From the NCBI RefSeq assembly GCF_000746255.1, contig NZ_JQKW01000006.1, positions 186,001 through 250,000 of the forward strand: 64,000 bases of DNA. The letters run 5' to 3'. Of the stretch, positions 1 through 9,633 are shown in pieces. Source of the stretch: Thermodesulfobacterium hydrogeniphilum (GTDB lineage: Bacteria > Desulfobacterota > Thermodesulfobacteria > Thermodesulfobacteriales > Thermodesulfobacteriaceae). The notes under the pieces were generated by a model. It was not told the DNA's origin. It did no database searches and saw nothing but the letters and a program-made list of their open reading frames with translations. The translations under genes were made by a program, and so were the position numbers. Position 1 is the stretch's first letter. Each line of letters begins with the position of its first letter.

Positions 1-1815
1 AGTCCAGAATTTCCAGCGAGTTAAATGATGAGGAGGAAAATCAGCTATCCACCATTTGTATTTTTTACATCCCTTTGCCAGATTTTCAAATTTATAAAAA
101 GAAGGACAGCTTAAAAGTAAAAAGCCATTTTCTTCAAGCATGGAATAAACATCTTGTAAAAATTTCAAGGGATTATCCAAGTGTTCCAGAACTTCAAAAG
201 CTGTAATTATATTATAAGGACCTTTAAATTCTTCAGGTAATTCTTCAAAGCTTGAGGCTTGGACTACATTTAATCCAAATTTTCCTTTTGCTATTTCCAC
301 GGCATCTTTTACAGCCTCTATTCCATAAACCTCAAAACCTCTTTTCCTTGCTAATAAAAGAAAATTACCAGAACCACATCCTATGTCAAAAAGTTTACCT
401 TTGGGAAGAACAGAAAGAATGGGAAGAAGAATATTAAATCTTGGATGTTTTTCCCATTTTTCTATCTCTTTTTCTTCTTCTAACACATTTTTAGTCCAGC
501 TATAATCCATATTACTGACACTTAATAAATCTTTTTCTTCTTCTTTTTTATAAGCTTTATTGTAATCCATAGCTTTAAAAGGGTATGCGAACTGTAAATT
601 GCAGGAAGGACACTCAAAAATTCTGTGTTGATTAATAACCTCAAATAAACTAAAATTGCCTTCATATCCACAAAGAGGACATTTTTCAGGCTTTGGATGG
701 TCTTTTTTGCAAGCAAGCTCAGCATCTTTTAGTGCAAAATAAATTACCTTAGGAGGAATACTATCTAAGCAGGGGCTGTAAAATTGCTTTTTTATTTTGG
801 CTTCATTGCATGGTTCTTCCAAAGCATGAATCATACAGGGGGAACTGCAGGTTTCTCCTTTATAATTAGGTCTTACAGGAATAACCGTTGGATATGTTCC
901 GCATCTTAATTCTGGCTCAATAGCTCCTGAAATAAGAACTGTAGGCTTTTTAAATGCTGCTGCAATGTGAACGGTTGCTGTATCTGCTGTAATTACTGCA
1001 TCAGATAAACTTATAGCAGCTATTAAATATTTAATGTTTTTCATAAAAGAAGAGAGATTGGCTGCTCTAATTCCATAAACATCTAAAGCAACTTCAACAG
1101 TTATATCTTCCTCAGGTAAACTGCAAATTACAGGTGCATATTCATCCCAAATTAAATCTTCTATATATTTAAGCAGCCTGGGAGGCAAAGTTCTGTGAAT
1201 GGAGGAGGCAAGATAATGAAAAATCAAAACTTTTTTTCCACCAGACACTTCTCTTATTTTAGCAAAAACCTCTTCAAGTTCTTTTTTTATATTTTCATCA
1301 ACTACAACATCAGGTGTTTCATCTTCTGCAAAGTAAAGATGCATTTTCCAGAGGAAGTATTGCACCATATTCATATTGTCAAACTGGGGCTTTCCTACCA
1401 TTTCTACTGCTTTTACTAAATAGTCAGCCTTTGTTACTTCTTTAAGAGGAGAGGGATGTGGAAGGAGCTTATCTATGTAAGGCAAGCCTTCAAGCACCGG
1501 ACGGGCTCTGCCTGAAATTGCCACCCATAGCTTCATCTCAGGAAAACGCCTCTTTATCTCTCTTAAAGCAGGGGTCATACACAAAGCATCTCCAATTGCA
1601 GCTTGAGCAAAAACAAGTAGTATTTTTCCATTTAAATCCTCTCCTTCATAAAAAGGAGGAAGCACACTATGAGCTTTTTCAAATTGTATCTGTAAATCTT
1701 TTGGAAGAAGTGCAAATACATCATTTGCAAAAAGAAGCTTTTCTTTCCGTTTTAATTTAAATTCATATCCATTAAAAGAAAATTTAAGAGGCGTTTTTGC
1801 TTTGGCTACAAGCAT
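1..1815 (-). CDS. Glycosyltransferase family 9 / zinc-binding / SAM methyltransferase fusion (3' truncated)
   Basis: The reading frame is open for 605 codons from an ATG at 1815 and runs off the window edge without a stop, so the C-terminus is missing. A GGAGG lies 7 nt before the start. Residues about 60-345 look like an ADP-heptose:LPS heptosyltransferase (GT9) fold, with AQAAIGDALCMTPALREI near residue 65 and DTATVHIAAAFKKP in the donor-binding half. Two cysteine pairs follow (CPLC at 379-382 and CPSC at 402-405) and suggest a zinc ribbon. From about 470 a class I SAM methyltransferase begins, with motif I DIGCGSG at 477 and a later FEVLEHL segment. The likely job is modification of a surface glycan or LPS precursor; the acceptor is unknown. 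The fold assignments come from motifs, and the fusion itself is directly visible in one frame. Confidence 0.8.
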   Translation of the reverse strand, partial: MLVAKAKTPLKFSFNGYEFKLKRKEKLLFANDVFALLPKDLQIQFEKAHSVLPPFYEGEDLNGKILLVFAQAAIGDALCMTPALREIKRRFPEMKLWVAISGRARPVLEGLPYIDKLLPHPSPLKEVTKADYLVKAVEMVGKPQFDNMNMVQYFLWKMHLYFAEDETPDVVVDENIKKELEEVFAKIREVSGGKKVLIFHYLASSIHRTLPPRLLKYIEDLIWDEYAPVICSLPEEDITVEVALDVYGIRAANLSSFMKNIKYLIAAISLSDAVITADTATVHIAAAFKKPTVLISGAIEPELRCGTYPTVIPVRPNYKGETCSSPCMIHALEEPCNEAKIKKQFYSPCLDSIPPKVIYFALKDAELACKKDHPKPEKCPLCGYEGNFSLFEVINQHRIFECPSCNLQFAYPFKAMDYNKAYKKEEEKDLLSVSNMDYSWTKNVLEEEKEIEKWEKHPRFNILLPILSVLPKGKLFDIGCGSGNFLLLARKRGFEVYGIEAVKDAVEIAKGKFGLNVVQASSFEELPEEFKGPYNIITAFEVLEHLDNPLKFLQDVYSMLEENGFLLLSCPSFYKFENLAKGCKKYKWWIADFPPHHLTRWKFWT

Positions 1816-1845
1816 TTAAATTCCTCCAAATTTTATATTAAAATT

Positions 1846-1874
1846 AATTTAAACAAGTTATTTTTGAAAGTCAA
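1846..1874 (-). promoter_or_regulatory. Sigma70-type promoter for the GT9/methyltransferase gene
   Basis: Read on the minus strand, TTGACT (1869-1874) and TAAATT (1846-1851) are separated by exactly 17 nt, about 30 nt upstream of the ATG at 1815. The same TTGAC(A/T) -35 form recurs before the other well-defined transcription units of this window. Confidence 0.5.
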
Positions 1875-1937
1875 ATTTATTCAATGTAAATGCAAAATTA
1901 ATACCCAAAAAGAATAAGAAAGAATTTTTAAATAATT

Positions 1938-1972
1938 TTTGATCTTGGGAAGATCAAAGTCAAATTTTTGAC
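1938..1972. repeat. Two adjacent inverted repeats in the divergent spacer
   Basis: TTTGATCTT-GGG-AAGATCAAA (1938-1958) is a perfect 9-bp stem with a 3-nt loop. GTCAAA-TT-TTTGAC (1959-1972) follows it directly. There is no gene on either side within about 100 nt, so neither repeat is obviously a terminator. They could be an operator for the divergent promoters or the end of a small transcript. Function unknown. Confidence 0.4.
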
Positions 1973-2180
1973 AAAGAATAAATATAATAAAAAAATTATA
2001 TGATACCATGGATTTACCATTAGTTTTTAAAATGTCATATTTAAACACATATTGATGCAATTTAATTGACAGAAATGTTTTCATATTTATAGAAAAATTT
2101 TTTTATATCTCTATAATATATAGAATCTTTACAAGCAAAAAGATTGAATTATAAATATGACAACTTATTTTATTAAACTC

Positions 2181-2208
2181 TTGACTAATTATTTAAAATC
2201 TGTATTAT
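2181..2208 (+). promoter_or_regulatory. Sigma70-type promoter for the pilM operon
   Basis: TTGACT (2181-2186) and TATTAT (2203-2208) are separated by 16 nt and lie about 40 nt before the pilM start. No other promoter-like pair is evident before the tightly spaced pilMNOPQ genes. Confidence 0.5.
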
Positions 2209-2247
2209 TTTCTTAAAAATGTCGTGATTTTAAAGTGAAAAATTAAA

Positions 2248-3297
2248 ATGTTAGAACCTTTATTAACTAAGTTAAAGACCAAAATTAAAGGTGCAAAGAA
2301 AGGGATTTTAGGAATTAATTTTGGAAATTTTTCCATAAAAATTGCTGAGATCAAAGTTATAAAGGATAAGCCAGTTTTAACAGGATTTATTCAAGGAAGA
2401 TCTTTTGAGAATGTTATCCTTAATGGAATAATAAATGATATGCCTTTATTAGTAACAAATATGAAAAATATTTTAGAAAATTTGCAATCTCATATAAAAA
2501 ATGTCAATATTTCTTTACCCTATGAATTGATAATTTTTGATTTTTTTAAAATGAAATCTTTACCTCAAATAGAAGAGATAAAAGATAAAATTAATGAAGA
2601 AATTCCTTATAAAATTGAAGATGTTTATTATAGCTATTATATTTTACCTGAAGAAGATACTTATAAGATTTTTTATTTAGTGGCTAAAAAAGACATAATA
2701 GATCAATATGTTGACTTAATAAACAAGCTTGATCTAAAGATTAATAATATAGATGGAGATTTTATCAATTTACATAATTTGATTGAATTTTTATATGGAA
2801 ACAAAAGCAAGTTAATAATAGATTGGGGTTACAGCAAAATTAAACTTTTGATTTCAAATAACCAGCATCCTATATATAGTAGAGAATTATTTAATTTAGG
2901 AATCAAAAAATTAGAACAAAAAATTATTAAAAAGTTAAGAGTATCTCCAGAAGTTGCAGAAAAATTGTTAATAGATCCTAAAAAAAGTGATCAGTTTAAT
3001 CTGTTAAAAAAAGAATATATTAACTATATTAAAGAAATAAAAGAAGAGATAGAATACTCTTTAGAATTTGTTAAGGAAAGATTTAGAGTGAGTATAGAAA
3101 CTATATTTTTGGTAGGTGGAGGTGCCAGAATTCCCGATATTGATAATACTATGACAAACCTGTTAAATATAAAAACTCAAAAGATAAAAATAGAAGATAA
3201 AATAGATATAGATTCCAATATAGATCCTGAATATTTAGAAATAATTAATTCTCAAGGAGCAATAGCAGTAGCTACAGCTATAAGGGATTTTATATGA
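2248..3297 (+). CDS. pilM: Type IV pilus inner-membrane platform protein PilM
   Basis: PilM is the cytoplasmic actin-like ATP-binding protein of the type IV pilus alignment complex; it binds the N-terminus of PilN. At 349 residues this is of normal family length. The actin-like pattern is visible: GILGINFGNFSIKIAEIK near residue 20, a phosphate-binding strand LIIDWGYSKIKLLIS near 190, and IFLVGGGARIPDID near 290 matching the adenosine motif. The stop overlaps the pilN start by 4 nt (ATGATAA). It is first in an operon whose order M-N-O-P-Q is the conserved one, which makes the assignment firm. No pilus ATPase or prepilin peptidase gene lies in the window. Confidence 0.92.
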   Translation: MLEPLLTKLKTKIKGAKKGILGINFGNFSIKIAEIKVIKDKPVLTGFIQGRSFENVILNGIINDMPLLVTNMKNILENLQSHIKNVNISLPYELIIFDFFKMKSLPQIEEIKDKINEEIPYKIEDVYYSYYILPEEDTYKIFYLVAKKDIIDQYVDLINKLDLKINNIDGDFINLHNLIEFLYGNKSKLIIDWGYSKIKLLISNNQHPIYSRELFNLGIKKLEQKIIKKLRVSPEVAEKLLIDPKKSDQFNLLKKEYINYIKEIKEEIEYSLEFVKERFRVSIETIFLVGGGARIPDIDNTMTNLLNIKTQKIKIEDKIDIDSNIDPEYLEIINSQGAIAVATAIRDFI

Positions 3298-3833
3298 TAA
3301 TAAAATTTAATTTATTACCTAAAAAGGAAGAAGCTTTTGAAGAAGAATTAAAAAAAGAGCATATTTTTTTAAAAGTTTTTATAATTTTAATAGTTTTATC
3401 GTTTGGTTTTATAATTGTTGAAACAATCAAAATGAGCTACGAAATTAAGCATTTAAAAAAAGAAAAAATTGAAAAAGAGAAAAAATTTAAACAATACCAG
3501 CTTATTGATAGGCAGATAAAAAATTTAAAAATAGAAAATGAAGAAATTAAAAGACGCATAGAAACTATAATTAGTTTGAGAAGAGCACAGGTAGAACAGC
3601 TCAAAAAAATAGAGACTATAATAGCTTCAATTAACAATAACAAAGTGTATTTAAGTCAATTAGTTTTAAATACAAACCATGCTAAAATAGAAGGTATATC
3701 TTTCAATTTAAAAGAAATAGCTAATTATTTAAATAACCTTGAAAAACAGAAGCCTGTTATTAAAGAAGTAAATATTGAAGAAATAAAAAGACAAAATAAA
3801 TATATCTCTTTTAAAACATATGTAAAATTTTAG
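3294..3833 (+). CDS. pilN: Type IV pilus assembly protein PilN
   Basis: This is a 179-residue bitopic inner-membrane protein. The N-terminal IIKFNLLP matches the short NLLP motif that PilN inserts into a groove of PilM. One transmembrane helix follows at about residues 27-45, then a charged, lysine/glutamate-rich predicted coiled coil (about 50-100) and a small periplasmic domain. It is expected to form heterodimers with PilO and connect the cytoplasmic ring to the PilP/PilQ channel. It overlaps pilM by 4 nt and is 3 nt from pilO, consistent with translational coupling. Confidence 0.9.
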   Translation: MIIKFNLLPKKEEAFEEELKKEHIFLKVFIILIVLSFGFIIVETIKMSYEIKHLKKEKIEKEKKFKQYQLIDRQIKNLKIENEEIKRRIETIISLRRAQVEQLKKIETIIASINNNKVYLSQLVLNTNHAKIEGISFNLKEIANYLNNLEKQKPVIKEVNIEEIKRQNKYISFKTYVKF

Positions 3834-3836
3834 CCA

Positions 3837-4424
3837 ATGGTTTTATTAGAAAAAATTAAAACTTGGGAAAAAACTGCTACAACAAGAGAAAAAATTTTAA
3901 CCCTTGTAATAGTAATTATATTGCCTTTATTTTTATTTTTAAAATTTTATTATTTTCCCACCAAAGAAAAAATAGCCATATTAAAAAAAGATATAATTAA
4001 TTTAAACTTCAAAATAAAAAGATATCAAAATTTAGTTAAAAAGCGAGAGATTTTAAATAAACAGCTAATTCAAAGAAAAAAATTTTTAGAATTTGTTAAA
4101 AATATTTTACCTACAGAAAAAGAAATTCCAGATCTTTTAAAAAGTTTAGCCTATACTGCTAAAAGAAACAACTTGGAGATTATATCATTTAAGCCAGTTG
4201 CAGAAAAGTTTAAAGATTATTATAAAGAAATTCCTATAAGTATTGAGTTTGCTGGTGATTTTAAAGATATAATAAATTTTTTTAATGATATAGAAAATAT
4301 GGCACGTTTGATAGTATTAGATAGAATAGAATTTAAAGAGAATAATAACGAATTAAGAGTATTTGCTGTGTTTAAGACCTTTCAGTATACTGGTAAAATA
4401 ATAAGTAAAAAAAGGAAACCATGA
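3837..4424 (+). CDS. pilO: Type IV pilus assembly protein PilO
   Basis: This 195-residue protein has a short cytoplasmic N-terminus, one transmembrane segment (about residues 22-40, ILTLVIVIILPLFLFLKF), a coiled coil, and a C-terminal ferredoxin-like periplasmic domain. Order and architecture match PilO, the partner of PilN in the pilus alignment subcomplex. The final codons overlap pilP by 4 nt (ATGA). The assignment rests on architecture plus operon position, because PilO sequences are poorly conserved. Confidence 0.85.
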   Translation: MVLLEKIKTWEKTATTREKILTLVIVIILPLFLFLKFYYFPTKEKIAILKKDIINLNFKIKRYQNLVKKREILNKQLIQRKKFLEFVKNILPTEKEIPDLLKSLAYTAKRNNLEIISFKPVAEKFKDYYKEIPISIEFAGDFKDIINFFNDIENMARLIVLDRIEFKENNNELRVFAVFKTFQYTGKIISKKRKP

Positions 4425-4885
4425 GGAAATATTCATTAAAGATTATTTTAAGCATAATTAGCATATTGCTTATAGTAGCGTGTTCCAAAAATGAAAAATC
4501 TATAAAAAAGCCAAGAAAGGTTTCTAATATCAAAATTGAAGATAAAGAGTTAAAAATATGGCAGCAGGAAATCAAGAAAGCACCTTACAAAATAAAAACC
4601 AATCTTAAAAATCCTTTTATCACTCCTGCTTTTATGTCAAAATCTTTTGCTCTTGAACCTACTGTTTCTATAAAATTGGTAGGGATTGTGGAAAAGAATG
4701 GTAAAAGAATAGCTCTTGTTCAGGATAATAACAATTTAGGATATTTTGTTAAAGCTGGCACTCAGATAGGAAAAATTAAAATTTTAACAATAGGAAAAAA
4801 CTATATAATAATAAGCCAAAAAATAGTGAATGATTATGGTGAAGTGAAGATGGTTAGGAAAGTATTGGTTTTAAAGAAGGAGTGA
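4421..4885 (+). CDS. pilP: Type IV pilus inner-membrane lipoprotein PilP
   Basis: The protein has 154 residues. The N-terminus is a lipoprotein signal: positively charged MRKYSLK, a hydrophobic stretch, and a lipobox ending in IVAC with Cys21 as the acylation site. The remainder includes TNLKNPFITP (about 60-69) and a beta-rich C-terminal domain, VSIKLVGIVEKNGKRIALVQ, typical of PilP domains that touch the N0/N1 domains of the PilQ secretin. It sits between pilO (4-nt overlap) and pilQ (3-nt gap), as in other pil operons. Confidence 0.88.
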   Translation: MRKYSLKIILSIISILLIVACSKNEKSIKKPRKVSNIKIEDKELKIWQQEIKKAPYKIKTNLKNPFITPAFMSKSFALEPTVSIKLVGIVEKNGKRIALVQDNNNLGYFVKAGTQIGKIKILTIGKNYIIISQKIVNDYGEVKMVRKVLVLKKE

Positions 4886-4888
4886 GAT

Positions 4889-6838
4889 ATGAAGAAATTT
4901 CTGTTTTTTATTTTTATATTTTTATTTACCGGATTGGTAAAAGGTTATCCAGTTGAAAGAATGTATCTAAAAGATGTAATATTTTTAACAAGACCAGTTG
5001 ATAAATTGGTTTTAGAATTTGATAAAAAGCCAGAATACAAAGTTAATCAAAAAGATAACAAATTAGTATTTGAACTTTTTAATGTTATTCCAGAAACTTC
5101 TTATTGGATAAAAAATTTACCTAAGAACATTTTTAAAGAAATTAATGTTTCTTTTGAAAAGAATAAGCTTATTTTAGAATTCACAATAAGTAAAAAATTT
5201 AATTTCAAAATAACACCCTTAGATAATAAAATAATTACTGAATTTATATGGAAATCTTTTAAAAAACCTGTAAATATAGCTATAAAAGGTAAAAAAGTAG
5301 AAACTTTAGAAGAAAAAGCTTTATCTGAAATCAAATCATTAGAAGAAAAAGTGCAATTTCCTCAATATAAATTATATTTTGAAAATAAAAAAATAAAATT
5401 ACCTTTAACTACAAAGAAATATCACGGAATTCCTATTACTGTGGATTTTCAGGATGCTGATATACATGCAGTCTTCAGACTTCTGGCAGAGATAGGCAAT
5501 ATAAACGTAATTGTTAGTGATAAAGTAAAAGGTACAGTTACTTTAAAAGCCAAACAGGTTCCCTGGGATTTACTTTTAGATGCTATTCTTGCTAATAATG
5601 GTTTAGTTAAGTTAAAAATAGGCAATATAATCAGAATTAGCACCTTAGAAGAGATTAAACAACAGGCTGATTTATATAGATCTTATATGGAATCTATAGC
5701 TCAAAGCAAAGAAAGTGTAAGAACTGAAATGGAAGCTCAAAGAGAAATTTTTAGAGCTTTAAAAGAGCTTCAAGAGGAACAGAATATCCTTATTACTAAA
5801 ACTTATAAATTAAAATATTTAAGAATAGGGAAAAATTATTTAGGAGGTCCTTCAGGACAGGGTGAGGGTCAGAGTTCACTTTTGGTTGATCGTTTAAAAG
5901 AGCTGGTAAAAGGTGATAATGAAATCACTTTTGATCCTTTTACAAATACTGTTATTGTAAAAGCTACTCCTAAGGTTTTGAAAGAAGTGGAAAGAGTGAT
6001 TAAAGAGCTTGATAAACCAAGACCTCAAATTTTAATAGAAGCTCGCATTTTGGAAATAAGTGATACTTATATACATAATTTGGGCATTAAATGGGGAGGA
6101 GCAGCTTGGAAAGCTACAGAACATAGCATTTGGGGAGTCTCTCCCAATCCATCTTCTGATATAGGGTCTACAACTTATAACTATCCCGGAGGTGGTTATA
6201 CTACAGGTAATAATACTATAAACATACCTTCCTCAGCTATTGTAGATCTTGGAGTTTCTGGAGCTACAAGTCAATTGGGAATAATTTTGGGGCATTTTGG
6301 CAAAACAGCAGAGGTATTGGATATGCAGCTATCAGCTTTGGAACAAAACGGAGTGGGAAGAGTTATTTCTAAACCTAAGGTTCTTACTTTGGATCAAGAA
6401 CCAGCTATAATTCAACAGGGTTATAAAATCCCATATTTGCAATGGCAACAAAATGTAAGTCAGGCAACTACAGCCTTTATAGATGCAGGATTAAAATTGC
6501 AGGTTGTACCATCACTTACTCCTGAAGGTAAGTTGCTTCTTGATATTTATCTTGAAAGATCTTATCCTGATTGGTCTCACACTGTAAACGGAGTTCCCAC
6601 TTTAATAACAGACACAATTCAAACAAGTGCTTTGGTAGACAACGGAGAGACTTTAGTATTGGGAGGAATTAAAATGAATGATATATATGAAGCTCTTGAT
6701 AAAGTTCCTGGATTAGCTGATATTCCGGGCTTAGGAGAACTTTTTAAAAGAAAGGGTAAACAATGGAAAAATTCTGAATTGATGATATTTATTACTCCTA
6801 AAATAGTTTATTATCCTGTTAAAGGAATAGATTATTGA
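4889..6838 (+). CDS. pilQ: Type IV pilus outer-membrane secretin PilQ
   Basis: PilQ forms the outer-membrane channel through which the pilus fibre passes. The 649-residue protein has a signal peptide (residues 1-19), one AMIN-like beta domain (about 20-115), and an STN/N0 domain beginning [20 protein letters not shown] near 188. An N1/KH-type domain near 310-375 is followed by the secretin beta-barrel. [13 protein letters not shown] near 590 is the conserved secretin C-terminal signature. Only one AMIN-type region is apparent, fewer than in some PilQs. It is last of the five pil genes, and trmFO follows 4 nt later, so trmFO is likely co-transcribed. Confidence 0.93.
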   Translation: MKKFLFFIFIFLFTGLVKGYPVERMYLKDVIFLTRPVDKLVLEFDKKPEYKVNQKDNKLVFELFNVIPETSYWIKNLPKNIFKEINVSFEKNKLILEFTISKKFNFKITPLDNKIITEFIWKSFKKPVNIAIKGKKVETLEEKALSEIKSLEEKVQFPQYKLYFENKKIKLPLTTKKYHGIPITVDFQDADIHAVFRLLAEIGNINVIVSDKVKGTVTLKAKQVPWDLLLDAILANNGLVKLKIGNIIRISTLEEIKQQADLYRSYMESIAQSKESVRTEMEAQREIFRALKELQEEQNILITKTYKLKYLRIGKNYLGGPSGQGEGQSSLLVDRLKELVKGDNEITFDPFTNTVIVKATPKVLKEVERVIKELDKPRPQILIEARILEISDTYIHNLGIKWGGAAWKATEHSIWGVSPNPSSDIGSTTYNYPGGGYTTGNNTINIPSSAIVDLGVSGATSQLGIILGHFGKTAEVLDMQLSALEQNGVGRVISKPKVLTLDQEPAIIQQGYKIPYLQWQQNVSQATTAFIDAGLKLQVVPSLTPEGKLLLDIYLERSYPDWSHTVNGVPTLITDTIQTSALVDNGETLVLGGIKMNDIYEALDKVPGLADIPGLGELFKRKGKQWKNSELMIFITPKIVYYPVKGIDY

Positions 6839-6842
6839 TTTT

Positions 6843-8165
6843 ATGCAAGAAATTATAATTATTGGAGGAGGATTAGCAGGCTCTGAGGCAGCTTGGCAGA
6901 TAGCTAAAAGGGGCGTAAAAGTCAAACTCTATGAAATGCGCCCCTTTAAAATGACTCCGGCTCACAAGACAGATAAATTTGGAGAACTTGTCTGTTCTAA
7001 TTCTCTTCGTTCTAAAGAACTAACCAAAGCTATAGGTCTTCTTAAAGAAGAATTAAAATTGCTAAAATCTCTTATCATGAAAGCAGCTCTTAATTGTGAA
7101 ATAGAAGCTGGAAAGGCTTTAGCTGTAGATAGAGAATGCTTTGCCAATTATATCACAAAAAAAATTTCAAATCACCCTTTAATAGAAATCATAAGAGAAG
7201 AAGTAACAGAGATTCCCAAGGACAAAATGGTAATTATTGCTACCGGACCTCTTACTTCAGAAGCCCTGGCAAGGTCTCTGTCAGAATTGATTGAAGTTCC
7301 TTATTTACATTTTTATGATGCTATAGCACCTATTGTTTATGCTGATTCTATAAATTGGGATATAGTATTTGTTTCTAATCGCTATGGAGAAGGAGAAGGG
7401 GCTTATGTAAATTGCCCTATGACCAAAGAAGAATATGAAAAATTTGTAGAAGAACTTCTTAAAGCGGAAAAAGTGCCTCTCCATCCTTTTGAAGAACCCA
7501 AATATTTTGAAGGGTGTCTTCCTATTGAAGTTATGGCTGAAAGAGGCAAAGATACTTTGAGATACGGACCTATGAAACCTGTAGGGCTTATAGATCCAAG
7601 AACTGGAAAGGAGCCCTATGCTGTAGTTCAACTTCGTCCAGAAAATAAAGAAAAAACACTTTATAATTTAGTAGGATTTCAAACCAAATTAAAATATCAC
7701 GAACAAGAAAGAATTTTTAGGATGATTCCAGGGCTTGAAAAAGCAGAATTTGCACGATTTGGCTCTATACATAGAAATACCTTTGTTAATGCTCCTTTAG
7801 TTTTAGAACCTACTTTGCAGCTTAAAAATTATTCTAAAATTTTTTTAGCAGGGCAAATTACAGGTGTAGAGGGATATGTAGAATCAACTGCTATGGGGCT
7901 TTTAGCAGGTCTAAATGCTGAAAGATTAGTCAAAAATAACCCTCTTTTAATTCCTCCTAAGGAAACAGCTATAGGGGCTTTGGTTAATTATTTAACAACA
8001 GCTAACCCAAGACACTTTCAACCTATGAATATCAATTGGGGACTCTTTCCACCCTTGAATATAAATAAAAAATTACCCAAACAACAGAAATATTTAAAAA
8101 TGGCAGAAAGAGCCTTGCAAGTTTTAAAAAAGTGGATAGAAGAAAATCATATTCTTACTGATTAA
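6843..8165 (+). CDS. trmFO: Folate/FAD-dependent tRNA (uracil-54-C5)-methyltransferase TrmFO
   Basis: TrmFO makes ribothymidine at position 54 of the T-loop of tRNA, using methylenetetrahydrofolate as carbon source and FAD as reductant. The 440-residue length is normal. The N-terminal [21 protein letters not shown] is the FAD-binding Rossmann motif. [19 protein letters not shown] near residue 45 is family-specific, and [22 protein letters not shown] near 340 is the second FAD contact region. The gene follows pilQ by 4 nt. Its 3' end overlaps the convergent yajC gene by 11 nt. Confidence 0.95.
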   Translation: MQEIIIIGGGLAGSEAAWQIAKRGVKVKLYEMRPFKMTPAHKTDKFGELVCSNSLRSKELTKAIGLLKEELKLLKSLIMKAALNCEIEAGKALAVDRECFANYITKKISNHPLIEIIREEVTEIPKDKMVIIATGPLTSEALARSLSELIEVPYLHFYDAIAPIVYADSINWDIVFVSNRYGEGEGAYVNCPMTKEEYEKFVEELLKAEKVPLHPFEEPKYFEGCLPIEVMAERGKDTLRYGPMKPVGLIDPRTGKEPYAVVQLRPENKEKTLYNLVGFQTKLKYHEQERIFRMIPGLEKAEFARFGSIHRNTFVNAPLVLEPTLQLKNYSKIFLAGQITGVEGYVESTAMGLLAGLNAERLVKNNPLLIPPKETAIGALVNYLTTANPRHFQPMNINWGLFPPLNINKKLPKQQKYLKMAERALQVLKKWIEENHILTD

Positions 8166-8496
8166 AAGGTCCAGCAATATAACCTTTTACCACAGGTATA
8201 TTGATATCTTTATCTACTTCTAACCAGATTATATCTCCTTCAATTTTAACAACTTTCCCTACAATTCCTCCTGAAGTGATAACTTTTAATCCAGGTCTTA
8301 ATTGAGCAAGAAATTGCTGATGTTCTTTCATTCTTTTTTGCTGAGGTCTGATGAGAAGAAAATAAAAAATAAGAAAAATAATAAAAAGAGGAATTAAAGA
8401 GATAACAAAACTTGCCAATCCTCCACCTTGAGGAGCTTGTCCTTGGGGAGCTCCCATAGCCCATACACTTCCAATCAAAAAATTCAATAAACCCAT
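8155..8496 (-). CDS. yajC: Sec translocase accessory protein YajC
   Basis: The 113-residue protein has an N-terminal segment ending in a Gln/Gly/Pro-rich stretch, one transmembrane helix (about 29-49, [20 protein letters not shown]), and the hallmark [17 protein letters not shown] just after it. A small beta domain with [17 protein letters not shown] follows. YajC associates with SecDF-YidC at the inner membrane. It is the last gene of an aminotransferase-tgt-yajC operon; tgt-yajC linkage is common, but secD and secF are not in this window. Its 3' end overlaps trmFO convergently. Confidence 0.92.
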   Translation of the reverse strand: MGLLNFLIGSVWAMGAPQGQAPQGGGLASFVISLIPLFIIFLIFYFLLIRPQQKRMKEHQQFLAQLRPGLKVITSGGIVGKVVKIEGDIIWLEVDKDINIPVVKGYIAGPFNQ

Positions 8497-8505
8497 AAAT
8501 ACCTC

Positions 8506-9633
8506 CTAATCTAAGTTGTTTTTGTGATAATACTCTGCTAAATTATTTCTTAACTCTCTAAGAGATTCAGTTTTAATAGCTTGTTTAATAATTCTCATTA
8601 GTTTAGCATAATAAAATAAATTGTGAAGAGTTAAAAGATGATATACTAAAAGTTCCTTAGAATGAAAAAGATGTCTTAAATAAGCTCTGGAAAAGTTTCG
8701 GCAGACATAGCAATTGCAATCTGGATCTATAGGCTCTGAATCTGATTTAAAATCAGAAATTTTTATAGAAAGTGGACCTTTTGAGGTAAAAACCGTTCCT
8801 CTTCTTGCATTTCTTGTGGGTAATACGCAATCAAACATATCAACACCTCTTATAACTGCATCCACAATATCTAAAGGGGTTCCCACTCCCATGAGGTATC
8901 TTGGTTTGTTATAAGGCATAAAATCCGTGCTTATTTCTATCATCTCATTTCTAATTTCTAAAGGTTCTCCTACTGACAACCCTCCTACAGCATATCCCTC
9001 AAATTCTAAAGAGGTTATAAATTTGGCACTTTCTTTTCTCAATTTTTCAAACATTCCTCCCTGAATAATTCCGAATATGGCTTGTTTATTATTGAAATGC
9101 CTTTTTTTATATTCATAAGACTCTAAAGCCCATTTATGAGTAAGATCTGTTAAATATTTAGTCTCTTCATAAGAAGAAGGGTAGGGAATACATGTATCCA
9201 GAACCATCATAATATCAGATCCGAGCTTCTTTTGAATCTCTAAGGTTTTTATAGGAGTGAAAAAATGTTCAGAACCATCTAAATGAGATTTAAAAAGAAT
9301 TCCTTCTTCTGTAATTTTTCTGAATTGAGAAAGACTATAAACCTGAAAGCCTCCACTATCAGTAAGAATAAGTCTTTTCCAGTTCATAAATTTGTGAAGA
9401 CCTCCAAGTTCTGCAATAATTTCTGGGCCAGGTCTTAAATAAAGATGATAAGTATTAGAAAGAATTATACTATAGCCAAGTCCTGCAATAATTTCAGGAG
9501 GCATAGCTTTAACAGTAGCTTGAGTGCCTACAGGCATAAAAACAGGTGTTTCAATAACGCTTCTATGAGTGATAATTTTTCCAATACGAGCTTTGGTATT
9601 TTTGCTCTGATAAACTATCTTGAATTTAAACAT
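8506..9633 (-). CDS. tgt: Queuine tRNA-ribosyltransferase (tRNA-guanine transglycosylase)
   Basis: Tgt exchanges guanine-34 for preQ1 in GUN-anticodon tRNAs. The 375-residue length is normal. Seen in sequence: LILTDSGGFQVYSL (about 88-101) with the general acid aspartate, the GGLSVGEP loop near 217, the LMGVGTP loop near 250, the nucleophile region VDMFDCVLPTRNARRG near 270, and a zinc site CNCYVC plus a downstream histidine near 307-340. The start overlaps the stop of the upstream aminotransferase by 1 nt (TGATG), and yajC follows 9 nt later. Confidence 0.96.
   Translation of the reverse strand: MFKFKIVYQSKNTKARIGKIITHRSVIETPVFMPVGTQATVKAMPPEIIAGLGYSIILSNTYHLYLRPGPEIIAELGGLHKFMNWKRLILTDSGGFQVYSLSQFRKITEEGILFKSHLDGSEHFFTPIKTLEIQKKLGSDIMMVLDTCIPYPSSYEETKYLTDLTHKWALESYEYKKRHFNNKQAIFGIIQGGMFEKLRKESAKFITSLEFEGYAVGGLSVGEPLEIRNEMIEISTDFMPYNKPRYLMGVGTPLDIVDAVIRGVDMFDCVLPTRNARRGTVFTSKGPLSIKISDFKSDSEPIDPDCNCYVCRNFSRAYLRHLFHSKELLVYHLLTLHNLFYYAKLMRIIKQAIKTESLRELRNNLAEYYHKNNLD

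Larger units (their letters stand above)
1816..2247. other. 432-nt divergent spacer between the GT9 gene and pilM
   Basis: This is the only gene-free stretch longer than 300 nt. It holds a minus-strand promoter at 1846-1874, a plus-strand promoter at 2181-2208, and two adjacent inverted repeats at 1938-1958 and 1959-1972. A 67-codon minus-strand frame at 1881-2084 has no convincing ribosome-binding site and a low-complexity, hydrophobic-rich translation, so I do not call it a gene. I see no tRNA-like or riboswitch-like fold. Confidence 0.6.

Noticed and set aside
522-725. Minus-strand frame of 67 codons inside the GT9/methyltransferase gene, and plus-strand frames at 252-437 and 1195-1760
   Set aside because: They lie inside the real minus-strand gene, which has GT9 and methyltransferase motifs in a single open frame; no ribosome-binding sites or family motifs.
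1966-1990. TTGACA followed by TATAAT in the spacer before pilM
   Set aside because: The two boxes are only 9 nt apart, too close for a sigma70 promoter.
1881-2084. 67-codon minus-strand frame in the divergent spacer
   Set aside because: No ribosome-binding site, low-complexity translation and overlap with the inverted repeats; better seen as spacer.
7305-7631. 108-codon minus-strand frame opposite trmFO
   Set aside because: Mirror of a well-conserved gene; the translation has no recognisable motif.
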